Source: Bacteroidales bacterium
GTDB lineage: Bacteria; Bacteroidota; Bacteroidia; Bacteroidales; UBA932
Assembly (NCBI GenBank): GCA_024691765.1
Contig: JAILNI010000030.1
Location: forward strand, 1-64,000
Direction of reading: 5' to 3'
DNA: 64,000 bases
In this document: one piece after another, positions 37,059-46,316 of the stretch
Numbering within the stretch: the stretch's first letter is position 1
Layout: each line of letters opens with the position of its first letter
Translations under genes and position numbers: made by a program
Notes under the pieces: model-generated
Told to the model about the DNA's origin: nothing
Databases searched by the model: none
What the model saw: only the letters and a program-made list of their open reading frames with translations

Positions 37059-38477
37059 GTGGACGGAAGGAAACAGTTCCTCGCATTCGACTGCGGCGCC
37101 ACCAGCGGCCGCGCCATCCTCGCCACCTTCGAAGGGAGCGGGTTCGGAATGGAAGAAGTATATCGTTTCCCCTCCGAAATGGTGCGTGATGGCGGACGTG
37201 TGTGCTGGAACGTGAACGCCATGTTCCGTCATTTTACGGAGTGCCTTAAGCAACTCGGTGCAAGGGGAGTGAAACTCGTATCCATAGGAATTGACACCTG
37301 GGGGGTCGATTTCGGCTGCATAGGCAGTGACGGCACCCTCACCGGCCTGCCCCGCTGCTACCGCGACCCGTATACCGAGGGCGTCCCGGAAAAGTTCTTC
37401 GGCAGGGTGCCCCGCGAGCGACTCTATGCACGCACGGGCATACAGATAATGGACTTCAATACGGTTTTCCAGCTCTACGCCCAGACCCTGGCGGGAGAGG
37501 AAGCCCTTGCCAAAGCCGAATCCATACTTTTCATGCCGGACCTGCTGTCCTACATGCTTACGGGCAATAAAGTCTGCGAATATACAGACGCCTCCACCTC
37601 CGGCATGATGGACCAGGGCTCGCGCCAGTTCGACAAGGCGCTCCTGGAGGAGGCCGGCATTCGCACGGATTTCCTTCTTCCCATCGTGCAGCCGGGAACC
37701 AGGGTAGGGGTGCTGAAGCCGGAACTCGCCGCCGAAACGGGTCTCGGCCCCGTGCCGGTTATAGCTGTAGCAGGGCACGACACTGCATCTGCGATAGCAG
37801 CCGTGCCGGCAGCGGACGAGCGTTTCGCCTATCTTTCCAGCGGCACCTGGAGCCTTATGGGCATAGAGGTGCCGGGGCCTGTCGTCAACGAAGAATCAGC
37901 CCGCCTGAACTTCACCAACGAGGGCGGCATCGAAGGAACTACAAGGTTCCTCAAGAACATAACGGGAATGTGGCTGCTGGAGCAGTGCCGTGCCGTCTGG
38001 AAGGCTTCCGGCAAGGATTATTCCTATGCTGAGCTGGTGAGGATGGCCATGTCCGAGGCTTCCTCCCCGGGGCGCATCAACCCCGACGACACGCGTTTCG
38101 CGCATCCGGACAATATGGTGCTCGAGATAGAGGCGGCCCTTGGCCCTGACGGCCGGGAAGTGACTGACGCCCAGATTGTTTCCTGTATCTACCATTCGCT
38201 TGCCGACCGTTACGCGGAGGTTCTGGAAATGCTCCGGGGCTTCGCGCCTTTTGAAATCGACAAGCTCCACATAATAGGCGGAGGCAGCGCGAACGAGCTG
38301 CTGAACCAGTGGACGGCCGACGCTACGGGCATCCCGGTGGTGGCGGGCCCGGCGGAAGCCACCGCCATCGGCAATATCATGATGCAGGCAAAGGCCGCCG
38401 GTCTCGTGGCAGACCGCTGGGAGATGCGCCGCATCATAGCCAAAGTTTTCGAAGTAAAAACATTCAATCCGTCATAA
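37059..38477 (+). CDS. rhaB: Rhamnulokinase
   Basis: Phosphorylates L-rhamnulose; FGGY family, 472 residues. Seen: FDCGATSGRAI at the N-terminus (phosphate loop), IGIDTWGVDFG, GHDTASA, SSGTWSLMG and IIGGGSANELLNQ (ATP site). A GTG start at 37059, 4 bases after the gnd stop, was chosen since the region encoded upstream overlaps gnd and has no family resemblance. It is the first of rhaB-rhaA-rhaT-rhaD. Confidence 0.94.
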   Translation: MDGRKQFLAFDCGATSGRAILATFEGSGFGMEEVYRFPSEMVRDGGRVCWNVNAMFRHFTECLKQLGARGVKLVSIGIDTWGVDFGCIGSDGTLTGLPRCYRDPYTEGVPEKFFGRVPRERLYARTGIQIMDFNTVFQLYAQTLAGEEALAKAESILFMPDLLSYMLTGNKVCEYTDASTSGMMDQGSRQFDKALLEEAGIRTDFLLPIVQPGTRVGVLKPELAAETGLGPVPVIAVAGHDTASAIAAVPAADERFAYLSSGTWSLMGIEVPGPVVNEESARLNFTNEGGIEGTTRFLKNITGMWLLEQCRAVWKASGKDYSYAELVRMAMSEASSPGRINPDDTRFAHPDNMVLEIEAALGPDGREVTDAQIVSCIYHSLADRYAEVLEMLRGFAPFEIDKLHIIGGGSANELLNQWTADATGIPVVAGPAEATAIGNIMMQAKAAGLVADRWEMRRIIAKVFEVKTFNPS

Positions 38478-38478
38478 A

Positions 38479-39729
38479 ATGAAAGAATCTCAGATCCTTA
38501 AATCATACGAAATCGCGAAGGAGCGCTATGCCGCCCTCGGCGTGGATACCGACAAGGCCGTCGCAATCCTTGAGAAGACCCCCATCTCGCTGCACTGCTG
38601 GCAGACCGACGACGTGGTCGGCTTCGAGCGTAACGAAGCCCTGTCCGGAGGTATACAGACAACCGGCAACTATCCCGGACGCGCCCGCAACATAGATGAG
38701 GTGCGCGCCGACGTCAAGTTCGCGAAGAGCCTGATAGCCGGAAGCCACCGCCTGAATCTTCACGAAATCTACGGAGATTTCAAGGGAAAGTCCGTCGACC
38801 GCGACGAGGTCGGCCCCGAGCATTTCGAGAGCTGGATCCAGTGGGCCCGCGAGAATGACCTGAAGCTCGACTTCAACTCGACGTCCTTCTCCCATCCGAA
38901 AAGCGGCAACCTCAGCCTTTCCAATCCCGATCCGGCAATACGGGCCTTCTGGATTGAGCATACCAAGCGCTGCCGCCGCATAGCCGACGCCATGGGAAAG
39001 GCCCAGAACGACCCCTGCATAATGAACATCTGGGTGCACGACGGCAGCAAGGATCTGACCGTGGAGCGCAAGCGCTACCGCGAGATTTTCGCCGAAAGCC
39101 TGGACGAAATCCTCAAGGAAGACCTTCCGGGCATGAAGACCTGCCTTGAGGCCAAGCTTTTCGGGATTGGCCTTGAGAGCTACACGGTGGGCTCCCACGA
39201 CTTCGTGGCCGGCTACTGCGCCACCCACAAACTGATGTACACCCTCGACACGGGGCACTACGAGATGACGGAAAACGTGTCCGACATGGTCGCCAGCCTG
39301 CTTCTCTTCGTTCCCGAACTGATGCTGCACGTGAGCCGGCCCATACGCTGGGATTCCGACCACGTAACCATCATGAACGACCAGACCCTCGACCTCTTCA
39401 AGGAGATAGTCCGCGCCGACGCCCTGAACCGCGCCCACATAGGGCTCGACTACTTCGACGCCGCAATCAACCGCATAGGAGCTTATGTGATAGGCACCCG
39501 CGCCACGCAGAAATGCCTGCTCAGCGCACTCCTGGAACCCATTGCCAGGCTTCGCGAATACGAAGACGCCGGAAAGGGCTTCCAGCGCCTGGCCCTCCTC
39601 GAAGAGGCGAAGACACTGCCCTTCGGCGCCGTGTTCGATTACTTCAACTACCGCAACGGCGTTCCGGTGGGCGAAGCCTTCATACCCGAAATTGAAAAGT
39701 ACGAGAAAGAAGTGACATCCAAACGATGA
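38479..39729 (+). CDS. rhaA: L-rhamnose isomerase
   Basis: Isomerises L-rhamnose to L-rhamnulose; 416 residues, metal-dependent TIM barrel. Typical blocks: LHCWQTDDVVGFE, GGIQTTGNYPG, LDFNSTSFSHP, IWVHDGSKD, LDTGHYEMTENVSD and HVSRPIRWDSDHV carrying the metal-binding Asp/His residues. It begins 1 base after the rhaB stop and overlaps rhaT by 4 bases. Confidence 0.97.
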   Translation: MKESQILKSYEIAKERYAALGVDTDKAVAILEKTPISLHCWQTDDVVGFERNEALSGGIQTTGNYPGRARNIDEVRADVKFAKSLIAGSHRLNLHEIYGDFKGKSVDRDEVGPEHFESWIQWARENDLKLDFNSTSFSHPKSGNLSLSNPDPAIRAFWIEHTKRCRRIADAMGKAQNDPCIMNIWVHDGSKDLTVERKRYREIFAESLDEILKEDLPGMKTCLEAKLFGIGLESYTVGSHDFVAGYCATHKLMYTLDTGHYEMTENVSDMVASLLLFVPELMLHVSRPIRWDSDHVTIMNDQTLDLFKEIVRADALNRAHIGLDYFDAAINRIGAYVIGTRATQKCLLSALLEPIARLREYEDAGKGFQRLALLEEAKTLPFGAVFDYFNYRNGVPVGEAFIPEIEKYEKEVTSKR

Positions 39730-40733
39730 AACTGATATTTGGTTTACTGATCATAGCAGTAGGGGCGTTCTGCCAAAGCTCCAGCTATGTTCCCATCAAC
39801 AAGATAAAGAAGTGGAGCTGGGAAAGCTACTGGATAGTCCAGGGCGTATTCGCCTGGCTGCTGTTCCCGCTGCTGGGAGCCCTGCTGGCCGTACCTGAAG
39901 GCGAAAGCCTCTGGGCGCTCTTCACCTCCCATCCCAGGGAAAGCCTCCTCACCATGCTCTTCGGCGCCCTGTGGGGCGTGGGCGGACTAACCTTCGGCCT
40001 GAGCATGCGCTACCTTGGCGTTGCCCTTGGGCAGAGCATAGCCCTGGGCACCTGTTCCGCCCTCGGCGCCATCCTGGGCCCCGTCCTTACCGGCCACGCG
40101 AATGACCTCACGAGTGCCGTCATCATCGGCGTGGTGGTCACGCTCATCGGAATCGCCATCATCGGCGTAGCCGGAGCCATGAAAGCCTCCGCCCTCCCGG
40201 AAGAGGAGAAGAAGAAGGCGGTCAAGGACTTCAACTTCGGCAAGGGTATCTTCGTAGCCCTGTTGGCTGGCCTTATGAGCGCCTGCTTCGCTATCGGCCT
40301 CAGCTTCGGCGCCCCGCTCTCCTGGCCGCAGACCAAAACCATCTTCGCAAGCCTGCCGGCCACGCTGCTCGTTACGGTAGGCGGCTTCCTCACCAACGCC
40401 TGCTACTGCTTCTACCAGAATTGCAGGAACAAGACCTGGGGAGACTACCGTCAGAAGGGCCTCTGGGGCAACAACCTCCTGTTCTGCTGCCTGGCGGGCC
40501 TGCTTTGGTACAGCCAGTTCTTCGGCCTCAGCCTCGGCAAGGGTTTCCTGGCGGATTATCCCGTCCTAATCACCTTCAGCTGGTGCATCCTGATGTCGCT
40601 GAACGTAGTCTTCAGCAACGTATGGGGCATACTGCTCAAGGAGTGGAAGGGTATATCCCGTAAGGCTGTCACCGTCCTTGTGGCCGGCATTATTGTCTTG
40701 ATAATAAGCACATTCCTGCCTCAGTTAATATGA
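39726..40733 (+). CDS. rhaT: L-rhamnose/proton symporter
   Basis: A 335-residue inner-membrane protein with about ten hydrophobic segments and the RhaT-type start GAFCQSSSYVPINKIKKW, then GGLTFGLSMRYLGVALGQSI and FSWCILMSLNVVFSNVWG. It supplies rhamnose to the adjacent rhaA. ATGA overlaps with both neighbours show tight translational coupling. Confidence 0.94.
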   Translation: MKLIFGLLIIAVGAFCQSSSYVPINKIKKWSWESYWIVQGVFAWLLFPLLGALLAVPEGESLWALFTSHPRESLLTMLFGALWGVGGLTFGLSMRYLGVALGQSIALGTCSALGAILGPVLTGHANDLTSAVIIGVVVTLIGIAIIGVAGAMKASALPEEEKKKAVKDFNFGKGIFVALLAGLMSACFAIGLSFGAPLSWPQTKTIFASLPATLLVTVGGFLTNACYCFYQNCRNKTWGDYRQKGLWGNNLLFCCLAGLLWYSQFFGLSLGKGFLADYPVLITFSWCILMSLNVVFSNVWGILLKEWKGISRKAVTVLVAGIIVLIISTFLPQLI

Positions 40734-41539
40734 GTATTCTCGATAACAGACCGGCCCTGAAGGCCGAAATCGACCGCGTGGCGGAAGTGGCGGGCTACCT
40801 GTGGCAGAAAGGCTGGGCCGAACGCAACGGGGGCAACATCACCGTCAACATAAGCGAATTCGCCGATGATGAGATGCGCGCCCTCCCTGCAATCGCCGGA
40901 CCTTTCGAAACAGGAAAGAAGCTTCCTCATCTGGCCGGCTGCTGGTTCTACTGCAAGGGCACGGGAAAACGCATGCGCGACCTGGCCCGCTACCCCATGG
41001 CGAACGGCTCCATAATACGCATAAGCGAAGACTGCGCCCACTACGAGATAGTGGCGGATTCTGCGGTCGCACCCACTTCCGAACTGCCATCGCATCTTGC
41101 CGTGCACGATTATCTGTTGGCGAAGGGCTCTCCCTACAGGGCAAGCCTGCACACCCACCCGATTGAACTGGTGGCACTCACTCACAGCCGCAAGTGGCTT
41201 CAGAAGGACGCGGCTACACGCATGCTCTGGTCGATGATACCGGAGACGAAGGCTTTCTGCCCCCGCGGACTCGGGATGGTGCCGTACATGCTGCCGTCCA
41301 GCGTGGAACTGGCCGATGCGACCATCAGCGCCATTGATGAAGACTACGACGTGGTGATGTGGGAGAAGCACGGCGTCTTCGCGGTGGACGTGGATGTGAT
41401 GGACGCCTTCGACCAGGTGGACGTGCTCAACAAGGCCGCGCAGATTTACATGGCCGCAAAGAGCATGGGCTTCGAGCCCGAAGGCATGAGTGATGCCCAG
41501 ATGAAGGAGATGTCCAAGGCGTTCAACCTTCCCAAATAA
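40730..41539 (+). CDS. rhaD: Rhamnulose-1-phosphate aldolase
   Basis: Cleaves rhamnulose-1-phosphate to DHAP and L-lactaldehyde; class II zinc aldolase, 269 residues. Seen: ERNGGNITVN, the substrate/metal block SLHTHPIE (HxH zinc ligands) and MWEKHGVFAV with the third His. No lactaldehyde reductase or dehydrogenase is in the window, so the fate of lactaldehyde is unresolved. Confidence 0.95.
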   Translation: MSILDNRPALKAEIDRVAEVAGYLWQKGWAERNGGNITVNISEFADDEMRALPAIAGPFETGKKLPHLAGCWFYCKGTGKRMRDLARYPMANGSIIRISEDCAHYEIVADSAVAPTSELPSHLAVHDYLLAKGSPYRASLHTHPIELVALTHSRKWLQKDAATRMLWSMIPETKAFCPRGLGMVPYMLPSSVELADATISAIDEDYDVVMWEKHGVFAVDVDVMDAFDQVDVLNKAAQIYMAAKSMGFEPEGMSDAQMKEMSKAFNLPK

Positions 41540-41556
41540 TTGTCAATCATTATATT

Positions 41557-42699
41557 ATGAAGATAGGTAAGTATTCTTTCGGAATTGGCGACCGTTTCGC
41601 TCGCGAAGGCGTCAACCAGCTCAGGGCCCTCATAGAGGCCGAAGAGCGTTTCGGTGTGCACTTTGTGCCCGTATGGAACAAGTCCAACCGTGAACATCAG
41701 ATCGTGGGCACCCAGCCCGGGGAAACCCGCGCGGAGGCCGATGCGGCCGTAAAGGCTCTCGGCTACAAGGGACAGTATTTCGTGGATGCGGACCACATCA
41801 ACCTTACGAACGTGGACCGTTTCATCGACTCGTCCGATTTCTTCACCATCGACGTGGCCGACTACATAGGCAAGAGCGGCAGCATGGAGGAGCGTTTCCT
41901 TCCCGCAATCAGGGAAGCCGGCCGCATCTACCGTCACATCGCGGAAAAGAAGGGAGCGGACAATTTCGTCACCGAGGTTTCAATGGACGAGGTGGACGTG
42001 GCCCAGACTCCGGAGGAACTCCGCTACATCCTTCGTGAAATTGCAAAGGAGGGGATTCCGGTTCAGACCATAGCCCCCAAGTTCACGGGCCGTTTCAACA
42101 AGGGCGTGGACTATCGCGGCGACCTTTCGCAGTTCGAAAAGGAGTTCGAACAGGACCTGCTGGTGATCAAGGAGGCGGTGCGTGAATACGGGCTTCCGGA
42201 AAACCTCAAGCTCAGCATACACTCCGGTTCCGACAAGTTCAGCATCTATCCAATCATGGGCAGGCTTATACGCAAGCACGACATGGGCATACATATCAAG
42301 ACGGCCGGAACCACATGGCTCGAGGAGAACATAGGCCTTGCCGTAGCCGACCCCGCGGCCCTCGAGCTTGCGAAGAAGATATACGTGAACGCCCTCGGAC
42401 GCATGGACGAACTCACCGTTCCCTACGCCACCGTCATAGATGTGGACGTAACGAAGCTGCCTTCTCCCGAGGAGGTTGCGAAGTGGGATGCCGAGACCTA
42501 CGCCCGCACCATGAGGCACAATCAGGCGGACCCTCTCTACAATCCTTCCTTCCGCCAGCTTATTCACGTGAGCTACAAGATCGCGGCCGAACTCGCTGAT
42601 GAGTTCCTTCCCGCCCTCGAGAAGCATACCGACGTGATAGGGGAGCAGATTACCGCCAACCTCTGCGACCGCCACATAGCCAGACTTTTCAGCAGATAG
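41557..42699 (+). CDS. Tagaturonate/fructuronate epimerase family (UxaE-like)
   Basis: A 380-residue TIM-barrel-like protein of the tagaturonate epimerase family, which converts D-tagaturonate to D-fructuronate and so joins the galacturonate route to the glucuronate route. Recognised from GKYSFGIGDRFAREG at the start, DADHINLTNVDRFI, APKFTGRFNKGVDY, SIHSGSDKFSIYP and HIKTAGTTWLEE. Context (uxaC, SDR mannonate dehydrogenase) supports the function. It begins 17 bases after rhaD. Confidence 0.85.
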   Translation: MKIGKYSFGIGDRFAREGVNQLRALIEAEERFGVHFVPVWNKSNREHQIVGTQPGETRAEADAAVKALGYKGQYFVDADHINLTNVDRFIDSSDFFTIDVADYIGKSGSMEERFLPAIREAGRIYRHIAEKKGADNFVTEVSMDEVDVAQTPEELRYILREIAKEGIPVQTIAPKFTGRFNKGVDYRGDLSQFEKEFEQDLLVIKEAVREYGLPENLKLSIHSGSDKFSIYPIMGRLIRKHDMGIHIKTAGTTWLEENIGLAVADPAALELAKKIYVNALGRMDELTVPYATVIDVDVTKLPSPEEVAKWDAETYARTMRHNQADPLYNPSFRQLIHVSYKIAAELADEFLPALEKHTDVIGEQITANLCDRHIARLFSR

Positions 42700-42703
42700 C
42701 TTT

Positions 42704-43546
42704 ATGAAATACTCATTCGACGACCTGAAAGGACGCAACTGCGTCATTACCGGAGGCTTCGGAGTTCTGGGCCTCGCACTTACCAAAGGCCTGGCTTCGG
42801 CCGGAGTGAACATAGCCGTAATCTCACGCAAGGCAGGCAGCGATCCGCGTGCCGCCGAAATAGCGAAGGAGTTCGGCGTAAAGTGCATAGGCATTTCCGC
42901 CAGCACTCTCGACAAGGAGGCCCTGGAGGCCGCATGCAGGGAGGTGAACGCCAAACTCGGCCGTATCGACATCCTCATCAACTGCGCCGGAGGCAATTCC
43001 CCCAAGGCGACCTGCCCTGCCGAGCAGATGGCAGCCGACACTCCGCTGTCCGAGAGCTTCTACGGCCTCGACATCGCGGGCTTCAAGGATGTGTTCGACC
43101 TGAACTTTCAGGGAACCATACTGGCCACGATGGTCTTCACCAGGGAAATGGCGTCCGACGGCAAGGGAGGCAGCGTGCTTAACATCTCCAGCATGAACTC
43201 CTACCGTCCGCTTACCAAGATACCGGCCTATTCGGCCGCAAAGGGAGCCATCAACAACTTCACCCAGTGGTACAGCGTTCACGTGGCCCAGCTGGGCATA
43301 CGCTGCAACGCCATCGCCCCCGGTTTCTTCCTTACCGACCAGAACCGCTTCCTGCTCACCGACGAGTCTACCGGAGAACTCAAGCCGCGCGGAAAAAAGA
43401 TAATAGCCAACACCCCGGTCCACCGTTTCGGCGAACCCGACGACCTGGTGGGTACCATGTTGTATCTGCTCAGCGACATTTCCGGCTTCGTAACCGGAGT
43501 GACCATTCCCGTAGACGGCGGTTATTCCGCCTTCGGAGGCGTGTAG
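42704..43546 (+). CDS. SDR-type D-mannonate oxidoreductase (fructuronate reductase)
   Basis: Short-chain dehydrogenase of 280 residues, probably reducing D-fructuronate to D-mannonate as in the Bacillus UxuB type. Seen: nucleotide motif TGGFGVLG (about 16-23), NCAGG, catalytic Ser in NISSMNSYRPL and YSAAK (Tyr/Lys pair). A paralogue at 61369 shares the unusual SMN(S/T)YRPL(S/T) block. It is the last gene of the run from pdxB and convergent with the GHL10 gene. Confidence 0.85.
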   Translation: MKYSFDDLKGRNCVITGGFGVLGLALTKGLASAGVNIAVISRKAGSDPRAAEIAKEFGVKCIGISASTLDKEALEAACREVNAKLGRIDILINCAGGNSPKATCPAEQMAADTPLSESFYGLDIAGFKDVFDLNFQGTILATMVFTREMASDGKGGSVLNISSMNSYRPLTKIPAYSAAKGAINNFTQWYSVHVAQLGIRCNAIAPGFFLTDQNRFLLTDESTGELKPRGKKIIANTPVHRFGEPDDLVGTMLYLLSDISGFVTGVTIPVDGGYSAFGGV

Positions 43547-43551
43547 AACGG

Positions 43552-44715
43552 CTATTCAGCCGGATAAATATTGAGGATTATATAATCCCTGAGGTCTTCG
43601 CGCTCGAGTATGTCCCGGGCGCGAAACCATACATGGCCGGATGCATACCAGCAGTCGCGGACCATGTCCACCTGCCGGCCGAACTCCTCCACGTCCTCGA
43701 AGCCCCTGTCCACGCGGCGCCTGTAAAACATGGGGTCGTGCTTGTAAGCCGCGAGACCTATGTAAAGGGGAACTCCGTTCATCACGTTCTGCCATTCCTT
43801 GAGCACTCTCGGGAAAGCGGCGAAATCGCCCCTGCCTATGCTCCAGTAAAGCTGGGGGAGAAGGTAGTCGACGCTGCCTTCGCGAACCCATCTGCGCGGG
43901 TCGGCGTAAAGGCGGCAGGTGTTGGATACGCGCCCCTGGGGCGAAACCCCGAAAACGGCGTCCGGCCTGACCTCATGGGTGGTTTCATGCAGGGTTTTCA
44001 CCACCTTGTCGATATTGCAGAAGCGCCATTCTTCCAGAGACTTTCCTGCGCCGTACGCCGCATAGAGGGTGGAATCGTTCCAGGCTCCCGCTTCGCTCCA
44101 GCCCCGCCTGTCGTCGCGCAGTCCGTCGGGGTAGAAGTAATCGTCGATATGGATGCCGTCCACGTCGTAACGGGTGAGGATTTCCCGCGTGATGTCGGAC
44201 AGGAACTGCACCACTTCGGGGTTGCCAGGGTCCAGATAATCGCGTCCGCCGTAATTGTGAACCCATTCCGGATGCTCATGCTTTACCTGGGTGCGGGCCC
44301 TGTCTGTGGAGTCGGAGAGGCTTACGCGCAGGGGATTTATCCAGGCGTGGATGGCCATGCCGTTGTCGTGCGCTACCCGCACCGCTATGCTCAGCGGGTC
44401 GAAATAGGGAGACATGCCCTCCACTCCCGTCAGCTGCCTGCTCCAGGGAAGGATGTCGGAAGCGTACATCGCATCCATCTCGCTGACCGCCTGGAAATAA
44501 AGGGTGTTGCAGCCCATTGCCGCCAATTCCCTTATGCTGGAGATGAGGTCGCTGCGCTGTACGAAATGCGAACGTTCGCCGCGTGGCCAGTCGAGTCCGC
44601 CCACCGTGGCAAGCCACACCCCGCGCTGCTCCTCGATGACGAGGGAGTCTGCCTGCGCCTTCGCGAAGGGGGAGACCAGAAAGAGTGAGAGCAGTATTGA
44701 CAGGAGCCCCTTCAT
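43552..44715 (-). CDS. GHL10-type glycosyl hydrolase (DUF187/PF02638-like), secreted
   Basis: A 387-residue exported TIM-barrel protein: signal peptide MKGLLSILLSLFLVSPFAKAQ, then the family blocks EEQRGVWLATVGGLDWP, ELAAMGCNTLYFQAVSEMDAMY, HAWINPLRVS, YDVDGIHIDDYFYPDG (acidic active-site candidates) and LPQLYWS. Members act on bacterial or other polysaccharides; substrate here is unknown. The ATG directly abuts the stop of the MORN gene, so the two are co-transcribed. Confidence 0.85.
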   Translation of the reverse strand: MKGLLSILLSLFLVSPFAKAQADSLVIEEQRGVWLATVGGLDWPRGERSHFVQRSDLISSIRELAAMGCNTLYFQAVSEMDAMYASDILPWSRQLTGVEGMSPYFDPLSIAVRVAHDNGMAIHAWINPLRVSLSDSTDRARTQVKHEHPEWVHNYGGRDYLDPGNPEVVQFLSDITREILTRYDVDGIHIDDYFYPDGLRDDRRGWSEAGAWNDSTLYAAYGAGKSLEEWRFCNIDKVVKTLHETTHEVRPDAVFGVSPQGRVSNTCRLYADPRRWVREGSVDYLLPQLYWSIGRGDFAAFPRVLKEWQNVMNGVPLYIGLAAYKHDPMFYRRRVDRGFEDVEEFGRQVDMVRDCWYASGHVWFRARDILEREDLRDYIILNIYPAE

Positions 44716-46143
44716 TTACAGAACCTTTACTTCCAGGGAATCTTCGACTGTGTAGTCGTAGTCTTCGTCATAGATGGTGGCACAGGCCCTGTGGGAATCG
44801 GCATAAAGCCTGGATTCGCCCCGGCGGAGGGTGTCCGTGAACTCCTTGTGATCCGGCGTGAAAACGCTTCCAACCTTGAAGCTGACGCTGTCAGGACCGA
44901 CTTCGGTTATTTCTATGCCCTGCTTCGTCCCGAAGCCGGAATCCCTGTCGATGGCGGCAGCGGAGCCGTAGCTCACGAAGCCTTTGGCGGCGGGGAAGAG
45001 GAAAGTGCCGGTGTGATTGTAATCGAATCCGGAGTGATGTTCCGTGACCAGCATCAATGGGGATTTGAGCGCGGCATCGACCTTAATGGATTCGGGAACG
45101 AGCCTTCCGCCATCCCATTCCCCTTCGAACGACAGCCCGCTTGCGAAAGTGTATTTGCCGTGGCCGGTGACGGGACCTTCGTAGCAGTCGCCGTTGGCAT
45201 ATTCCTTAATGGCCGATCCGGTGAGGTTGCCGTCCACCCATTCGCCCTCGACGCGGTCCTTTCCGTTGGTGAAACTGCCGTCGAAATGATCTTTTACGAG
45301 CACTCCGTGGCCGTGGCGCTTGCCCTCTTTGAATCCACCGGTGTATGTTTCGGTGACAGTGGAGCAATGGATGCCCACCTCGCTGCTGTCTTTGGAAGTG
45401 CCCTGGCCGTGCTGTTTGTCGTCGAACCATTCGCCTTTGTAGTCGTGAACATAACGGCGGCCCCCCTTGCTCATACTGTGATAGTGGCCCTGTCCCTGCC
45501 GCTTGCCGTCCACCCAGGCGCCATCGTATTCGCCCCAGTAGCCGTTGAGCTTGTAGTCCATGTGGCCGTTTCCGTGTGGCAGGCCTTCCGAGTTCACGTC
45601 GCCCTTATATACGTCTCCGTTTTCGAATTTGATGGTTTGCGGGGCTTTGACCGTCTCGCATTTGTGATCCTCGTAGAGTTCGGCGCATTTCTCACTGCCG
45701 AGATTCATTCCCTTTTCCCAGAGTTTTACGGCACCGTTCACGTCGGGGTTGCCGTCCGGAGTCCAGTCACCCTCGTAGAGCATAGTCCCCATCGAAGCGT
45801 AGGCCTCGGTATATCCTGCGTCCACGGCCTCAGTGAATTTCATCCAAGCCTCGGCGTAATTCAGCTCGCACTCGTAGAGTATCATACCGTATTCGTAATG
45901 GCCGAAGGCGACATACTCCGCTAATTCTTCGGGACTGCCGGCCTCCGCGAACCATTCGAAAGCCTTTTCCAGCCAATCTTTTGCAGCGCTCTCATCGCAT
46001 TCTTCGTCGTAATAGTAAGCGGCAAGAGCGACTGCTGCGGGGATGTCTTTCAGGGTGGCGGCTTTCTCGAAAAGCTCTACGGCTTTTTCCATATCTTCTT
46101 CGTAGATACGGTATGCTTCGTTGCGGTATTCTTGGGGACTCAT
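44716..46143 (-). CDS. Sel1/TPR-like plus MORN-repeat protein
   Basis: A 475-residue protein without a signal peptide. The first part (to about residue 165) is helical and Sel1/TPR-like (MEKAVELFEKAATLKDIPAAVAL, in pieces). The middle (about 170-360) has at least six MORN repeats of the type YxGxWxxGKxHGxG, for example GEYDGAWVDGKRQGQG and YTGGFKEGKRHGHG. The C-terminal part is beta-rich and unassigned. The start at 46143 was chosen because a TATATTTG element lies 7 bases upstream; a longer open frame reaches 46209. MORN repeats usually act at membranes or as scaffolds; the role is unknown. Confidence 0.78.
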   Translation of the reverse strand: MSPQEYRNEAYRIYEEDMEKAVELFEKAATLKDIPAAVALAAYYYDEECDESAAKDWLEKAFEWFAEAGSPEELAEYVAFGHYEYGMILYECELNYAEAWMKFTEAVDAGYTEAYASMGTMLYEGDWTPDGNPDVNGAVKLWEKGMNLGSEKCAELYEDHKCETVKAPQTIKFENGDVYKGDVNSEGLPHGNGHMDYKLNGYWGEYDGAWVDGKRQGQGHYHSMSKGGRRYVHDYKGEWFDDKQHGQGTSKDSSEVGIHCSTVTETYTGGFKEGKRHGHGVLVKDHFDGSFTNGKDRVEGEWVDGNLTGSAIKEYANGDCYEGPVTGHGKYTFASGLSFEGEWDGGRLVPESIKVDAALKSPLMLVTEHHSGFDYNHTGTFLFPAAKGFVSYGSAAAIDRDSGFGTKQGIEITEVGPDSVSFKVGSVFTPDHKEFTDTLRRGESRLYADSHRACATIYDEDYDYTVEDSLEVKVL

Positions 46144-46150
46144 AAGGATA

Positions 46151-46158
46151 CAAATATA
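46151..46158 (-). promoter_or_regulatory. -7 promoter element (TATATTTG) of the MORN-GHL10 pair
   Basis: A TAnnTTTG match on the minus strand, 7 bases before the ATG at 46143. Confidence 0.5.
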
Positions 46159-46183
46159 CGTTTTTTTCGTATCTTCATAGTCT

Positions 46184-46217
46184 ATGAAGCGAATACTCAT
46201 TCTTGCCATCCTTGTTG
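46184..46217 (+). pseudogene. 5' scrap of a secreted-protein gene fused to the rng relic
   Basis: An ATG at 46184 begins MKRILILAILVV, a typical start of a signal peptide, but at about 46217 the sequence switches to DNA homologous to the 3' end of rng, read in another frame, and stops at 46285. This looks like a recombination scar rather than a gene. A TATCTTCA sequence just upstream is a poor promoter match. Confidence 0.4.
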
Positions 46218-46316
46218 TGGCGGCGCAAGTGCCGCGCGAAACTGCGGCTCGAGGAATCCACCGGCAACAGCATCCTGCAGTATGAATTTCTGGACTCCTA
46301 CGGAGAGGCGCTCTAG
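46218..46316 (+). pseudogene. Relic of an RNase G gene 3' end (last 32 codons)
   Basis: The frame 46218-46316 encodes 32 residues ending in a TAG stop, aligning with the last residues of RNase G at 9009-9110: RRK, then KLRL-x-EST-x-NSILQYEFL is shared. At DNA level roughly 80% of about 100 positions match, many differences being synonymous, so it comes from a diverged rng (a lost paralogue or a relative's gene), not a recent copy. It has no start and no upstream rng sequence. Confidence 0.85.

Noticed and set aside
43540-43575. A bidirectional terminator between the convergent SDR and GHL10 genes
   Set aside because: Only a 5-bp stem (CGGCT/AGCCG) without a T run is visible; too weak to call.
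46184-46285. A functional 33-residue secreted peptide
   Set aside because: Only the first 11-12 codons look like a signal peptide; the rest is the rng tail in the wrong frame.
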